From contig NZ_AP014938.1 of NCBI RefSeq assembly GCF_001548235.1, forward strand, positions 1,240,001-1,304,000: a stretch of 64,000 nucleotides of DNA, read 5' to 3'. The DNA comes from Rothia mucilaginosa (GTDB taxonomy: Bacteria > Actinomycetota > Actinomycetes > Actinomycetales > Micrococcaceae). The position numbers and the translations under genes were made by a program. This document shows, in pieces, positions 27,639-37,751 of the stretch (its first letter is position 1; every line of letters begins with the position of its first letter). The notes under the pieces were generated by a model. That model saw only the letters and a list, made by a program, of their open reading frames with translations, made no database searches and was not told the DNA's origin.

Positions 27639-29774
27639 TTGGCAGAATCGAGGAACACCCCCGCAGCCCCCAGCTCGCGGGAAGCTTCGCATGCAGGCGA
27701 AGCAAACACTGCCGCAACGGAAGGAAGCGAGCAGAACACTACCGCGGGCTACATTGCCGGTAAACGCGGTTTTCCCCTGGTTTCACTAGACCAGGTCACC
27801 GACGAGAAATTGCGCCGTGTGTTGGCTCAGCAGGCCCCTGCCGCGAAGGCTCAGGAGGGTACCGTCGCAGCGGAAGCTGTCAGTGAGGTACTGCAGGAAG
27901 CCGCAGCAGACATGGGTATCCCCGCTCAGGAGGTAGAGCCCACCGGCGACCCCGAGCTGCGCCCTAACGGTCACGGTGCGCGCACCGTCATTGACCCCTC
28001 CCTCGTACCTGACGACGACCTAGACGCATACCGCGAGGACCCGCACCCCACCACCTCCAGCAATATGGTGACCGAGGAGGCGCTGACCCGCCCCTCCCAG
28101 CCGGTGCCCATGACCGGCATGATTCCGCAGGTGCCGAACTCTCACGCAGCCCGACGCTACGGCGCGGATCCTGCCGCAATGCCGAAGACCGGGCCCGTCT
28201 CGATGCCCACCACCTCCGTACCGCTGGTCGATAGGGGCTCCCGAGGCCTCCACGGGCGCGGTAGTGGCGGCCGTTGGGGTTCGCGTCGCCTCCGCTCTTT
28301 TGTGCGCACTGAGGAGGCGGCACCCGCCGCCCCGCGCGGCGCCCAGCGCATCGCTCAGCGCCAGTTTGTGCCGACTATCCGCTCTGACGAGCATGAGCGT
28401 CGTGAGGCGTTCCGCCGTGAGAAGGAGTACGCCCGCGATACCCTGAACTTCACCCTGCGCCTGGCTGAGGCCATGTTCCACTACGGCGCGGACGCCATGG
28501 ACGTGGACTCGGCGATTATTGCGGTCTCTTCGGCGTACGGGCTGGACTCGGTGGAAGTCGATATTACGAACCAGTCGGTGACCATCAACTACACCTCGGA
28601 CCCCGATATTTACATGGAGTCCCGCATCGCCAAGCGCAATGCGAACGCTGATGAGCGTTTCACTCACACCCTGGTGCGTGTGGTGCGTTCCTCCACTGAG
28701 AACTACGAGGCGCTCTCCGAGGTGTACGGCCTGATTTATAAAATCACTCGCGGCGGTATGACCCTGGAAATGGCTGATTTGAAGCTGAACCAGATTACGC
28801 ACCGCCCCAAGCCGTTCCCGCCTCTGGTGGTGTGGGCGGCGAACCTGGCGTGTGCTGGAACCCTGACGGCGGCGCTGGGGGCAAGTTTTGCGACGGCGTT
28901 GAGCGCGGTGATTATTTTTATTCCCGTGTACTTGCTGATTCAGTGGTTGAGTTCGATTGGTATTCCGGCGTTCTTCCGTATGGCTGCTAGTGCGGGTCTG
29001 ATGACCTTCTTGGCGATTTGGCTGGGCGGTGAAGGGTCCATTCTTTCGGTGCTGCAGCGTCAGGGTGAGCCGATTTCGGCGCCTCTGGTGGTTGCTGCGG
29101 GCATGATTATGTTCTTGCCGACTCCGCGTCTGGTGGGTGCCGTGCAGGATGCGATTAACGGCTTCCCGGTGACGGCTGCGGGTCGTTTCGTGTCGACGGG
29201 TATGAGCTTCTTGGGTCTGGTGGTCGGCATTGCGACTGCGGTGAGTGCGATCAATATTTTCAATGGCCCGACCCTGGATATTGAGCAGCTACGTTTTGAA
29301 CCGACGACTCCGCTGGCGGCGTCTTTCTTCTTCCTCGTGGCGATTGCAACCTTTGCAATTACTTTGCAGACGAAGCTGGTGAAGGTCGGTTGGCTGATGC
29401 TCATTACGGGTTGCGGTTTGGCGGCGTATTACGCCTATGAGTTGCTTGCCGGTCCGAGTACTGGTCGCGGTCCGACGGCGTGTGCGGCGGTTGTGATTGG
29501 TGCGTTGAGCACGTATTTTGCGTACCGTCTGCATGTGCCTCAGGCGATTTTCTCGATTCCTGCGATTACGTTCTTGCTGCCGGGTCTGTCGTTCTTCCGC
29601 GGCATGTATCTGCTGACGGTTGAGACGGATGTGATTCTGGGTATGCAGAATATGATTACGGCGGTTTCGATTGTGGTGGCGATGGCTTCGGGTGTTGCTC
29701 TGGGTAATTACACGATGCAGTATGTGCTGCAGAATTTTACGACTCCGCGGAATGTGGAACCGGTGGATTCTTAA
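27639..29774 (+). CDS. thrE: Threonine/serine exporter (ThrE family) with long disordered N-terminus
   Basis: The TTG at 27639 is preceded by GGGAGGGA at the right distance and gives 711 residues. Residues 1-250 are low-complexity (Ala/Pro/Gly/Arg-rich), then comes the ThrE N-terminal domain starting DTLNFTLRLAEAMFHYGADA (about 267). The C-terminal half holds about ten transmembrane segments (DUF1212 plus DUF3815 arrangement). Corynebacterium ThrE exports threonine and serine, and the same role is inferred. The extension is about 150-200 residues longer than in typical relatives. Transcription ends at a strong bidirectional terminator. Confidence 0.85.
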   Translation: MAESRNTPAAPSSREASHAGEANTAATEGSEQNTTAGYIAGKRGFPLVSLDQVTDEKLRRVLAQQAPAAKAQEGTVAAEAVSEVLQEAAADMGIPAQEVEPTGDPELRPNGHGARTVIDPSLVPDDDLDAYREDPHPTTSSNMVTEEALTRPSQPVPMTGMIPQVPNSHAARRYGADPAAMPKTGPVSMPTTSVPLVDRGSRGLHGRGSGGRWGSRRLRSFVRTEEAAPAAPRGAQRIAQRQFVPTIRSDEHERREAFRREKEYARDTLNFTLRLAEAMFHYGADAMDVDSAIIAVSSAYGLDSVEVDITNQSVTINYTSDPDIYMESRIAKRNANADERFTHTLVRVVRSSTENYEALSEVYGLIYKITRGGMTLEMADLKLNQITHRPKPFPPLVVWAANLACAGTLTAALGASFATALSAVIIFIPVYLLIQWLSSIGIPAFFRMAASAGLMTFLAIWLGGEGSILSVLQRQGEPISAPLVVAAGMIMFLPTPRLVGAVQDAINGFPVTAAGRFVSTGMSFLGLVVGIATAVSAINIFNGPTLDIEQLRFEPTTPLAASFFFLVAIATFAITLQTKLVKVGWLMLITGCGLAAYYAYELLAGPSTGRGPTACAAVVIGALSTYFAYRLHVPQAIFSIPAITFLLPGLSFFRGMYLLTVETDVILGMQNMITAVSIVVAMASGVALGNYTMQYVLQNFTTPRNVEPVDS

Positions 29775-29826
29775 CCCTCTTTTCAAGGTTATATAGCCAA
29801 TATTGCATATATTGGATGTAGGGAAG

Positions 29827-29869
29827 GGGCGGTAGCTTGCGAGTTCACCTCGCAAGCTACCGCCCTTTT
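29827..29869. terminator. Bidirectional terminator between thrE and ung
   Basis: GGGCGGTAGCTTGCGAG (29827-29843) and its exact reverse complement (29849-29865) surround a five-base loop and are followed by TTTT. It serves the two converging genes. Confidence 0.92.
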
Positions 29870-29914
29870 GGTATATCCATTGCGCCAGCTCTTGCTCCGG
29901 CTCTTGTGCTGCGC

Positions 29915-30586
29915 CTAGCGGACCGTCCAATCCACCGGCTCCGCACCCTGCTGCACCAGCAAAGAATTCACGGTCGAAAACGGGCGCGAACCAAAGAAGC
30001 CACGACGAGCAGACAGCGGCGAAGGATGCGCCGACTCCACGCTCGGGTACGGCTGCAACATGGGTGCGCACTTGCGTGCATCCGCACCCCACAGCAGACC
30101 CACCAGCGGCTGGTTGCGCGCCACCAGCGCACGGATAGCGCACTCGGTGATCTCCTCCCAACCCTTGCCGCGGTGCGAACCCGCATCAGACTCGCGCACC
30201 GTCAAAACCCTGTTGAGCAGCATGACGCCCTCATCAGCCCAACAGGACAAATCGCCATGATCAGCCGGGGCGATACCCAAATCGTCCTCAAGTTCCTTGT
30301 AAATATTGTTCAGCGAACGAGGCAGTGGCATACCGCGGTGCACAGAGAACGACAGACCCATCGCATTACCCGGGGTGGGGTAGGGGTCCTGACCAATAAT
30401 GAGGACCTTCACCCGGCTCATCGGGCGGCGGAACGCATTGAAAATATCGGCGGCAGGCGGGAACGTACGGTACCCCGCCGCGTGCTCCTCACGCAGAAAA
30501 GTGCCCATGGCGTGAATCTGCTCTTCGACGGGGGCGAGTGCTGCCGCCCAATCCTCGCTCATAATGCTGCTGAGGGGCTGGTTCAT
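29915..30586 (-). CDS. ung: Uracil-DNA glycosylase
   Basis: The 223-residue family 1 UDG removes uracil from DNA to start base excision repair. The water-activating loop is [17 protein letters not shown] (catalytic Asp67), and the minor-groove loop [14 protein letters not shown] lies near the C-terminus. The length is normal. It is monocistronic, divergent from the DUF3263 gene. Confidence 0.95.
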   Translation of the reverse strand: MNQPLSSIMSEDWAAALAPVEEQIHAMGTFLREEHAAGYRTFPPAADIFNAFRRPMSRVKVLIIGQDPYPTPGNAMGLSFSVHRGMPLPRSLNNIYKELEDDLGIAPADHGDLSCWADEGVMLLNRVLTVRESDAGSHRGKGWEEITECAIRALVARNQPLVGLLWGADARKCAPMLQPYPSVESAHPSPLSARRGFFGSRPFSTVNSLLVQQGAEPVDWTVR

Positions 30587-30757
30587 AAATCTCCTCGGGG
30601 AATCTCCTGGTGCTGATGCGACCCGGACGGTGACGGGGCCGGGCGCGGGATGAATGTGTCTCTTCTTAGACTGGGTTTCTCTTCTAGACTAGGGGATGAC
30701 GAATACACACGCTAGGAGACGCCAGCTGCGGCAGGCGAGCTGCAGACAGGAGGGAAC

Positions 30758-31081
30758 GTGTCAGGACAGGAACGCGCTGAAACCGCACAGAGCCAGCCAG
30801 AAGCACAGAGCCAATTGGAAGCGCAGAGCCAGGTGGAAGTAGAAAACCAGCCGGAAGCACAGAGTCAACCCGGCGGCCTAACCCCGGTGGAGCGCCGCAT
30901 CCTTGAGGTGGAGCGCCGCCGCTTCAAGCACCAGGGTTCCAAAGAGAAGGCGATTATCGCCGCCGGTTTCACCCCGATTGCCTATTACCAGCGCCTGAAC
31001 GTGATGCTCGATGATGAGCGGGTACGCGCCGCAGCGCCGCAGATTATTGACGTTCTACGCGCCCGCCGAGACGCTGACTAG
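30758..31081 (+). CDS. DUF3263-family protein
   Basis: A GTG start at 30758 with an AGGAGGGA ribosome site gives 107 residues. Residues 1-45 are Gln/Glu-rich with imperfect repeats of the type EAQSQLEAQSQVE. The conserved DUF3263 domain (48-105) has LTPVERRILEVERRRF and ends in IDVLRARRDAD. It is an actinobacterial family of unknown function, probably helical and DNA-associated by its helix-turn-helix-like pattern. The next gene, for a LytR_C protein, follows in the same direction, as is common in Actinobacteria. Confidence 0.85.
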   Translation: MSGQERAETAQSQPEAQSQLEAQSQVEVENQPEAQSQPGGLTPVERRILEVERRRFKHQGSKEKAIIAAGFTPIAYYQRLNVMLDDERVRAAAPQIIDVLRARRDAD

Positions 31082-31342
31082 GGGCTCGAATTGCGGGAGC
31101 CGCGCGAGCTCTCCAACTTATGTATCCAACCCCGCACACCTTAGGTTCAACCAGAGATTGAACACTGTGCGGTGTCCGTCTCTTTCGCAGCCGGTTGCGG
31201 GGCGTTCACATTGGTTCTCGCTAATTGAGCCGGTACTCTAGGTACTAGAACACCAAGACCGCACCTTCCGCAGCTGCGCCCGCGCGCCAGACAGGGAGGC
31301 ACGGTACCAGCCGGTAAACAGAGACCCGTGAAATGAGGATAA

Positions 31343-31915
31343 ATGAGCTACCCCCGCGACGAATTTGACGAGGTAGACGAAAATACCGCCCGCCGCGGAA
31401 CCTACCGCGCGGTCAATGCTGACCCGGCAAAGAGCCCCAAGGGTGCTATCCCCCTGGTGGCTGCTGGCGTAGTCGGTCTGCTCATCGGCGGCGCGATGTA
31501 CGTGTACGCGCCGCGCACCGCCTCCCCGCAGTATTCGGCGTCCACCGCGAAGAGCAGCTCCGCCCCCGCAAGCGCCTCTGCGTCCTCTGCGCCGGCTAAG
31601 GCTTCCGCCTCGGCAAGTGCTACGAAGACCGGTCTGGCTGAGTCCATCTCTGTGGCGGTCTACAATGCGGCGGCTCCGGCGGGTAGTGCATCTCGTGCGG
31701 CGGCTCTGCTGACCGGCTACACCATCAACGAGACGGCAAACTACACGGGTGCGGCACCGGCAACCAGCGTGGTCTACTACGCTGAGGGCTACCAGTCGCA
31801 GGCGCAGAGCATCGCCTCGAAGCTGGACATTTCGCAGGTGCGTCAGGCAACTTCCGATGTGCAGATGGGCAACCACGAGGTGATTGTGGTGCTGGCTTCC
31901 GATTACACCGGCTAG
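31343..31915 (+). CDS. Membrane-anchored LytR C-terminal domain protein
   Basis: The 190-residue protein has a cytosolic acidic head, one transmembrane segment (about 36-56, IPLVAAGVVGLLIGGAMYVY), an Ala/Ser-rich linker and an extracytoplasmic LytR_C domain (about 100-188; ISVAVYNAAAPAGSASRAA start, VVLASDYTG end). The domain is named for its place at the end of LCP wall-polymer ligases; here it occurs alone. A cell-envelope role is inferred. It pairs with the upstream DUF3263 gene. Confidence 0.85.
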   Translation: MSYPRDEFDEVDENTARRGTYRAVNADPAKSPKGAIPLVAAGVVGLLIGGAMYVYAPRTASPQYSASTAKSSSAPASASASSAPAKASASASATKTGLAESISVAVYNAAAPAGSASRAAALLTGYTINETANYTGAAPATSVVYYAEGYQSQAQSIASKLDISQVRQATSDVQMGNHEVIVVLASDYTG

Positions 31916-31950
31916 GCCCCGGCATCCGCCGCTTTGTAATTACAAACTTT

Positions 31951-32004
31951 CATCAACCCCACCCGTGCGATCCCACCGATGCACAGGGCGGGGTTGATGC
32001 TTTT
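31951..32004 (+). terminator. Terminator after the LytR_C gene
   Basis: CATCAACCCC (31951-31960) pairs with GGGGTTGATG (31990-31999), followed by CTTTT. The following 280 bases up to groEL contain its promoter; no CIRCE or HAIR element was found there. Confidence 0.78.
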
Positions 32005-32216
32005 AACACCCCTCTCGCACTCCCGGCGGGCACACCGGTAACGCCCCTTTTGACGGGGTTGATGAGCGCAGATTAAGCACTGGGCGATTAACCCTTCAAC
32101 CTTGGGCATAAACGTTTGCTCCATGCCGGTACGGGTGCCACAATTGATGTAGCGTTCGGGTGTTTTATGTCCTGCTCTGCCCGCGCCTCCGTAACGGGGG
32201 CGTTGTGGAGGGGTAG

Positions 32217-33908
<1,692 letters not shown>

Positions 33909-34025
33909 TAACTTTTTGTCCCTGATGGGGCAAAAAGTTATGGAATCCGAAGGGCACGAAGTGACCTTCGGTGGTGAGATGCCGCTGGAAACTAACCCGG
34001 CATAATCACACCGCATCCGTATGAG

Positions 34026-34066
34026 GCGGGGGCGGCTACCCATGAAGGGTGGCCGCCCCCGCTTTT
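34026..34066 (+). terminator. Terminator after groEL
   Basis: GCGGGGGCGGCTACCC (34026-34041) pairs with GGGTGGCCGCCCCCGC (34047-34062) with one G-T pair, followed by TTTT. Confidence 0.9.
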
Positions 34067-34116
34067 GTGTGCCCGTGCGTCCTGTCCCGGCGGTGGAGGC
34101 GGTAGAATGGCTCCTT

Positions 34117-35250
34117 ATGGAATGCGCCTATTTTCGTGATGACCTCTGCTCCTCCTGCCCCAGCATTGAGACCGCCTACACCGCGCAGGTGCAGGCGAAG
34201 CAGGAGCATGCCCGCGCCCTGCTCGCTAACTACCCGCAGCTACAGTGGCTGGACCCGGTGACCAGTGCGGAGGCGGGCTTCCGCAACAAGGCGAAGCTCG
34301 TGGTGGGCGGTTCGGCGAAGAACCCGACCCTCGGCATCGTGGATTACCGCACGGGTGCCTCCACTGATCTTGGCGAATGCCCGCTCTATATGGAGCCGAT
34401 TCAGGCGGCTATACCGGTGCTGCGTGAGCTGATTCAGCGTGCAGACCTGACCCCTTATGACATTCCGAACCGTCGCGGTGAGCTGAAGAATATTCTGGTG
34501 ACTGCTTCGGCGGCGGGTGAGCTGATGGTGCGTTTCGTGCTGCGTTCGAAGAAGCTTCTGGTGCCGATTCGCCGCCAGATGGGCTGGCTACAGGAGCGGC
34601 TGCCGAACCTGGCAGTGCTGTCGGTGAACCTGCTGCGTGAGCCGGTGGCGCGCGTTGAGGGTGATGAGGAGATTATTCTCTCGGAGCGTCAGACCCTGCC
34701 GATGCAGGTGAATGACCTGACCCTGCATTTGCGTCCGCAGAGCTTCTTCCAGACGAACACGAAGGTCGCTGAGGCGATGTACGCGCAGGGTCGTGAGTGG
34801 GTGCGTGAGGTGGCTCCGCGCTCGCTGTGGGATCTGTACTGTGGCGTGGGTGGTTTTGCCCTGCATGCCGCTTCGGTGATGGATGGCGGCTCGGTGACGG
34901 GCATTGAGATTAGTGCGGAGGCGGTTGCTTCGGCACAGCGCACGGTCGCTGAGTACGGTCTGGAGGGCGTGGACTTTTCGGCTCAGGATGCGCCGGAGTT
35001 CGCGGTGTCTTCGGGCGCGGTGCCGCAGATGCTGGTGGTGAACCCGCCGCGCCGCGGTATTGGTGAGAGCTTGTGCGCGTGGATTGAGGGTTCGGGTATT
35101 GACCGTGTGGTGTATTCGAGCTGTAATGCGGTGACTTTGGCGAAGGATCTGGGGCGTATGCCTTCGTATGCGCCGGTGCAGGGCCGCGTGCTGGACATGT
35201 TCCCGCATACAGACCACTATGAGGTTATGACGTTGCTGAAGCGCGGGTAG
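34117..35250 (+). CDS. rlmC: 23S rRNA (uracil-C5)-methyltransferase, RlmC type
   Basis: The ATG at 34117 gives 377 residues beginning MECAYFRDDLCSSC, which carries three of the iron-sulfur cysteines (Cys3, Cys11, Cys14) and matches the RlmC start pattern, not the TRAM-containing RlmD. The SAM domain has LYCGVGGFALHAA and the catalytic cysteine is in YSSCNAV (Cys336). RlmC makes 5-methyluridine at position 747 of 23S rRNA in E. coli. The gene is separated from groEL by a terminator. Confidence 0.88.
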   Translation: MECAYFRDDLCSSCPSIETAYTAQVQAKQEHARALLANYPQLQWLDPVTSAEAGFRNKAKLVVGGSAKNPTLGIVDYRTGASTDLGECPLYMEPIQAAIPVLRELIQRADLTPYDIPNRRGELKNILVTASAAGELMVRFVLRSKKLLVPIRRQMGWLQERLPNLAVLSVNLLREPVARVEGDEEIILSERQTLPMQVNDLTLHLRPQSFFQTNTKVAEAMYAQGREWVREVAPRSLWDLYCGVGGFALHAASVMDGGSVTGIEISAEAVASAQRTVAEYGLEGVDFSAQDAPEFAVSSGAVPQMLVVNPPRRGIGESLCAWIEGSGIDRVVYSSCNAVTLAKDLGRMPSYAPVQGRVLDMFPHTDHYEVMTLLKRG

Positions 35251-35323
35251 GTTTCTCGGGTCAAGCGCTCATTCCTATCCCAAGTCCGCGAGCAGATACA
35301 TAACACTAGGGCGCGAGCAGGTG

Positions 35324-35406
35324 ATTTTTGGCCGAGCAGGTAGTATTTTTCCTGCATGCTCGGCCAAAAATCACCTGCTCGCGGTGTTATCAGGGTTGCC
35401 CGCAAC
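35324..35406. repeat. Palindromic repeat element, copy A
   Basis: A 27-bp perfect inverted repeat (CGCGAGCAGGTGATTTTTGG... and its complement ending in CTGCTCGCG) encloses an AT-rich loop. It continues into CTGCTCGCGGTGTTATC-A-GGGTTGCCCGCAAC (35375-35406), which recurs as copy B on the other side of the MFS gene. It lies between the converging rlmC and MFS genes. Confidence 0.85.
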
Positions 35407-35454
35407 GTGGCGGAGGTGAGGCGATGATGCCCCGAGGCGATATACAGAGCACAG

Positions 35455-36816
35455 TCATGCACCCGCACGGCTCTTTGCCTCATTCCGCGATTCCTGCGCC
35501 CGTATCGCTCGCGCAGTCGGGCCGAGAATGAACGTGAATACGGTGGCGATGATGAAGAGTGCCCCTCCGGTAACAATGGTGTTGATCGCGCCGAACGCTG
35601 GTACCGCCCATCCGGTGATGAGGTACCCGACCATACCCGCTAGGGAGAAAACCACACCCATGAAGCTGTAGACGCGCCCGCGCATGTGTTCGTCGATAGC
35701 GTCTGCGAAGAGGACTTGCCCGAGCACTTCTTCGGGTCCGTAGAACATGCCCCAGATGAACCAGAGCACGAGTACCGCCCACAGCGCCGGGTGTAGTCCC
35801 ATACTCAGACAAACGGCGCCGTAGCCGAGTCCGGAGATGCACATCCACCCGCGTTTGGTCATACGCACCCGCCCGGCGCCTGTACCGACGCCGAGTTTGG
35901 CTGAAAGCCAGGAGCTGATCACGCATCCGGCGGCGTAGACGGAAGTTGCGATTCCGAAGGCGGTGTAGTCGTGCCCGAGGCCGCGGGTGAGGTATTCGAG
36001 CATGGGCAGGGTGGTGATGGGTACGGCGGCGATGGAGAGGAACCAGAAGGTGAGCATACCGCGCACGATGGGGTTGTGTGCGGTGTAGGCGGCGCCTTCG
36101 CGCAGGAGTCTGCCGGTGTGGTGTTCCTGCACGGTGGCGGTGCGTTCGGCGTGGGTGAGGTCGTAGTTGCGTATGGTGGCGACGGTGAGGGCAGCGAGCA
36201 GGTTGAGGGTGCCTGCGAATCCGACGGCGAGGGCTGGGGTGGTGAAGGATGCGACGGCGGCTGCGATGGTGGGGCCGAGGGTTTGGGCGAGGAAGATGAG
36301 GCTGCCGCGGCGTGCCATGTATTTTTGGTAGTCGTCGCCGAGCAGGGAGGGCATGGCGGCGGAGGCTGCGGGGGATGAGAAGGTGCCGAAGGTTGAGACG
36401 AGGAATGCGATGGTGAGGAAGGCGGGTAGTCCTGCGGCGGCGTAGAGGGCTGGGGATGCGATGAGTAGGGCGGCGCTGGCGAGCCTGAAGCTGACGGTGA
36501 GGGTTTTGCGGTTGAATTTGTCGGCGATAGCGCCTGCGAATGGTGCGAAGAGGATGACGGGGACTGCCTCGACGACCATGACGATAGCGGAGTGGGCGAG
36601 GTCGCCGGTGGCGCCGTAGGTCAGCAGGGGCATGGCGATAGCTTGGATACTGGACGCAAGAGCATCAGAAACCTGCGCGGTCAGGAGCGTGAGCTGCCCG
36701 CGTGCGTTCAGCGGCGTTGCTGATGTGGGTTTTGCGGTCGCGTCTGGTGTGTTTGTTGGAATGCGCGACGCAGGTGATTCAGGGTGCTCAGGCGAAGGGT
36801 CTGTGGTGCGTCTCAT
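35455..36816 (-). CDS. MFS exporter (EntS/MFS_3-like)
   Basis: The protein has about twelve transmembrane segments. The frame is open to a TTG at 36867, but the ATG at 36816 (MRRTTDPSPEH) is the more natural start, giving 453 residues. The first 50 residues are polar, then membrane segments begin at LTAQVSDALASS. The conserved GAIADKFNRKTLTV loop between segments 2 and 3 and the overall pattern resemble the MFS_3 group, which includes the enterobactin exporter EntS. Siderophore export is an attractive but unproven role given the DHB genes 2.6 kb away. Palindromic repeats flank the gene on both sides. Confidence 0.8.
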   Translation of the reverse strand: MRRTTDPSPEHPESPASRIPTNTPDATAKPTSATPLNARGQLTLLTAQVSDALASSIQAIAMPLLTYGATGDLAHSAIVMVVEAVPVILFAPFAGAIADKFNRKTLTVSFRLASAALLIASPALYAAAGLPAFLTIAFLVSTFGTFSSPAASAAMPSLLGDDYQKYMARRGSLIFLAQTLGPTIAAAVASFTTPALAVGFAGTLNLLAALTVATIRNYDLTHAERTATVQEHHTGRLLREGAAYTAHNPIVRGMLTFWFLSIAAVPITTLPMLEYLTRGLGHDYTAFGIATSVYAAGCVISSWLSAKLGVGTGAGRVRMTKRGWMCISGLGYGAVCLSMGLHPALWAVLVLWFIWGMFYGPEEVLGQVLFADAIDEHMRGRVYSFMGVVFSLAGMVGYLITGWAVPAFGAINTIVTGGALFIIATVFTFILGPTARAIRAQESRNEAKSRAGA

Positions 36817-36876
36817 AATACTGTGGATTCTATCACGGGTAAGAACGCTGTAACCGAGGCGAAACAAGACACAAGA

Positions 36877-36953
36877 TGCGCGAGCAGATAACAGTCCGTT
36901 ATCTTCTCGCCGAAATATTATCTGCTCGCGGTGTTATCGGGGTTGCCCGCAAC
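36877..36953. repeat. Palindromic repeat element, copy B
   Basis: CGCGAGCAGATAA and TTATCTGCTCGCG form a 13-bp inverted repeat around a 26-base loop. The right end (36922-36953) is identical to copy A (35375-35406) in 31 of 32 bases. A related CCGCGAGCAGATA stretch is also seen near 35287. Confidence 0.8.
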
Positions 36954-36956
36954 CGG

Positions 36957-37002
36957 GCGGTGGCGTCTCGGGCTGGTTGTGTCCGAGGCGCCACCGCTTT
37001 TT
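36957..37002. terminator. Hairpin terminator between repeat B and the DinB-like gene
   Basis: GCGGTGGCGTCTCGG pairs with CCGAGGCGCCACCGC and is followed by TTTTT on the plus strand. It lies downstream of the minus-strand DinB-like gene, although the T-run points the other way. Confidence 0.65.
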
Positions 37003-37028
37003 CGTTCCCCTCTAGCGGGCGTGAAATT

Positions 37029-37556
37029 CTATCCCTGCGCCGCGAAATCCTGTGCCGCGAGAATACCCGCCGCGTACGCCGCCTGGCCTACGTGCTGGGC
37101 TGCGTCGTCAATCAGGCTGACCAGGCGCACACCGCGAGTCACCGCCGGAGTCCACGAACGGTCAATAACCTCGCTCAAATCAGCCTCGCTCAGCGTCTGC
37201 GCGTAGGCCGCGAGCGCCTCGCCGGTTGCCACAAGGTACTCCACCAGCAGGGCAGAATCTGCAACCACGATGGAGCGTGCCTGCTCGGGGGTGTGGCCGT
37301 AACCTATGGTGTCGCCAAGCTCGCCCAGGTTGAAACGTTCCCTGAAGCCCTGAGCCTCCCAGACCTGCGGCTGACCGTTCAGGGCGGAAAGCTGCATGTC
37401 CATCTGCCGTCCGGCGTGCCAGAGTAGCCACGCAATAGAGTTCGGGTGCCCGCCCGGGTGGGCGTTGAGCGCCTCAGCTGATAGCCCCTTGACGGCTACG
37501 GCGGCTTCGATGCCGGGGCGGCTGGCGGCGTCACGCAGAATGTCGTGGGTTTTCAT
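37029..37556 (-). CDS. DinB/DUF664-family protein (putative thiol-dependent enzyme)
   Basis: The 175-residue four-helix protein has a likely metal-binding triad: His47 in WLLWHAGRQMD and two further histidines, one in DDAAQHVGQAAYAAG near 152. The motif set fits the DinB-like superfamily, whose actinobacterial members include mycothiol-dependent S-transferases and maleylpyruvate isomerases. Substrate and thiol use are not shown by sequence. It is single and divergent from the rclA gene. An AGGAGGATT ribosome site precedes the ATG. Confidence 0.78.
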   Translation of the reverse strand: MKTHDILRDAASRPGIEAAVAVKGLSAEALNAHPGGHPNSIAWLLWHAGRQMDMQLSALNGQPQVWEAQGFRERFNLGELGDTIGYGHTPEQARSIVVADSALLVEYLVATGEALAAYAQTLSEADLSEVIDRSWTPAVTRGVRLVSLIDDAAQHVGQAAYAAGILAAQDFAAQG

Positions 37557-37751
37557 GGAATCCTCCTGAAGATGCTGGCTCCTCGCAGGGAGCCGGGTAG
37601 TTTCAGTCTACGCCCGCGTGTTCGCTGCCTTGAAAGAGTCGCCTTGAAAGAGTCGGTTTGGAAGAAAAAATGTGGCGCGCGGGAATAATACTTATTTCTT
37701 CCCGTTGAACTCTGTGAAGACATCATCATCTAAATTTCACAGGAGAATATT

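Noticed and set aside
31139..31157. TTAGGTTCAACC as an IdeR box upstream of the LytR_C gene
   Set aside because: Only the left half matches; the right half lacks CCTAA, and there is no iron link to the gene.
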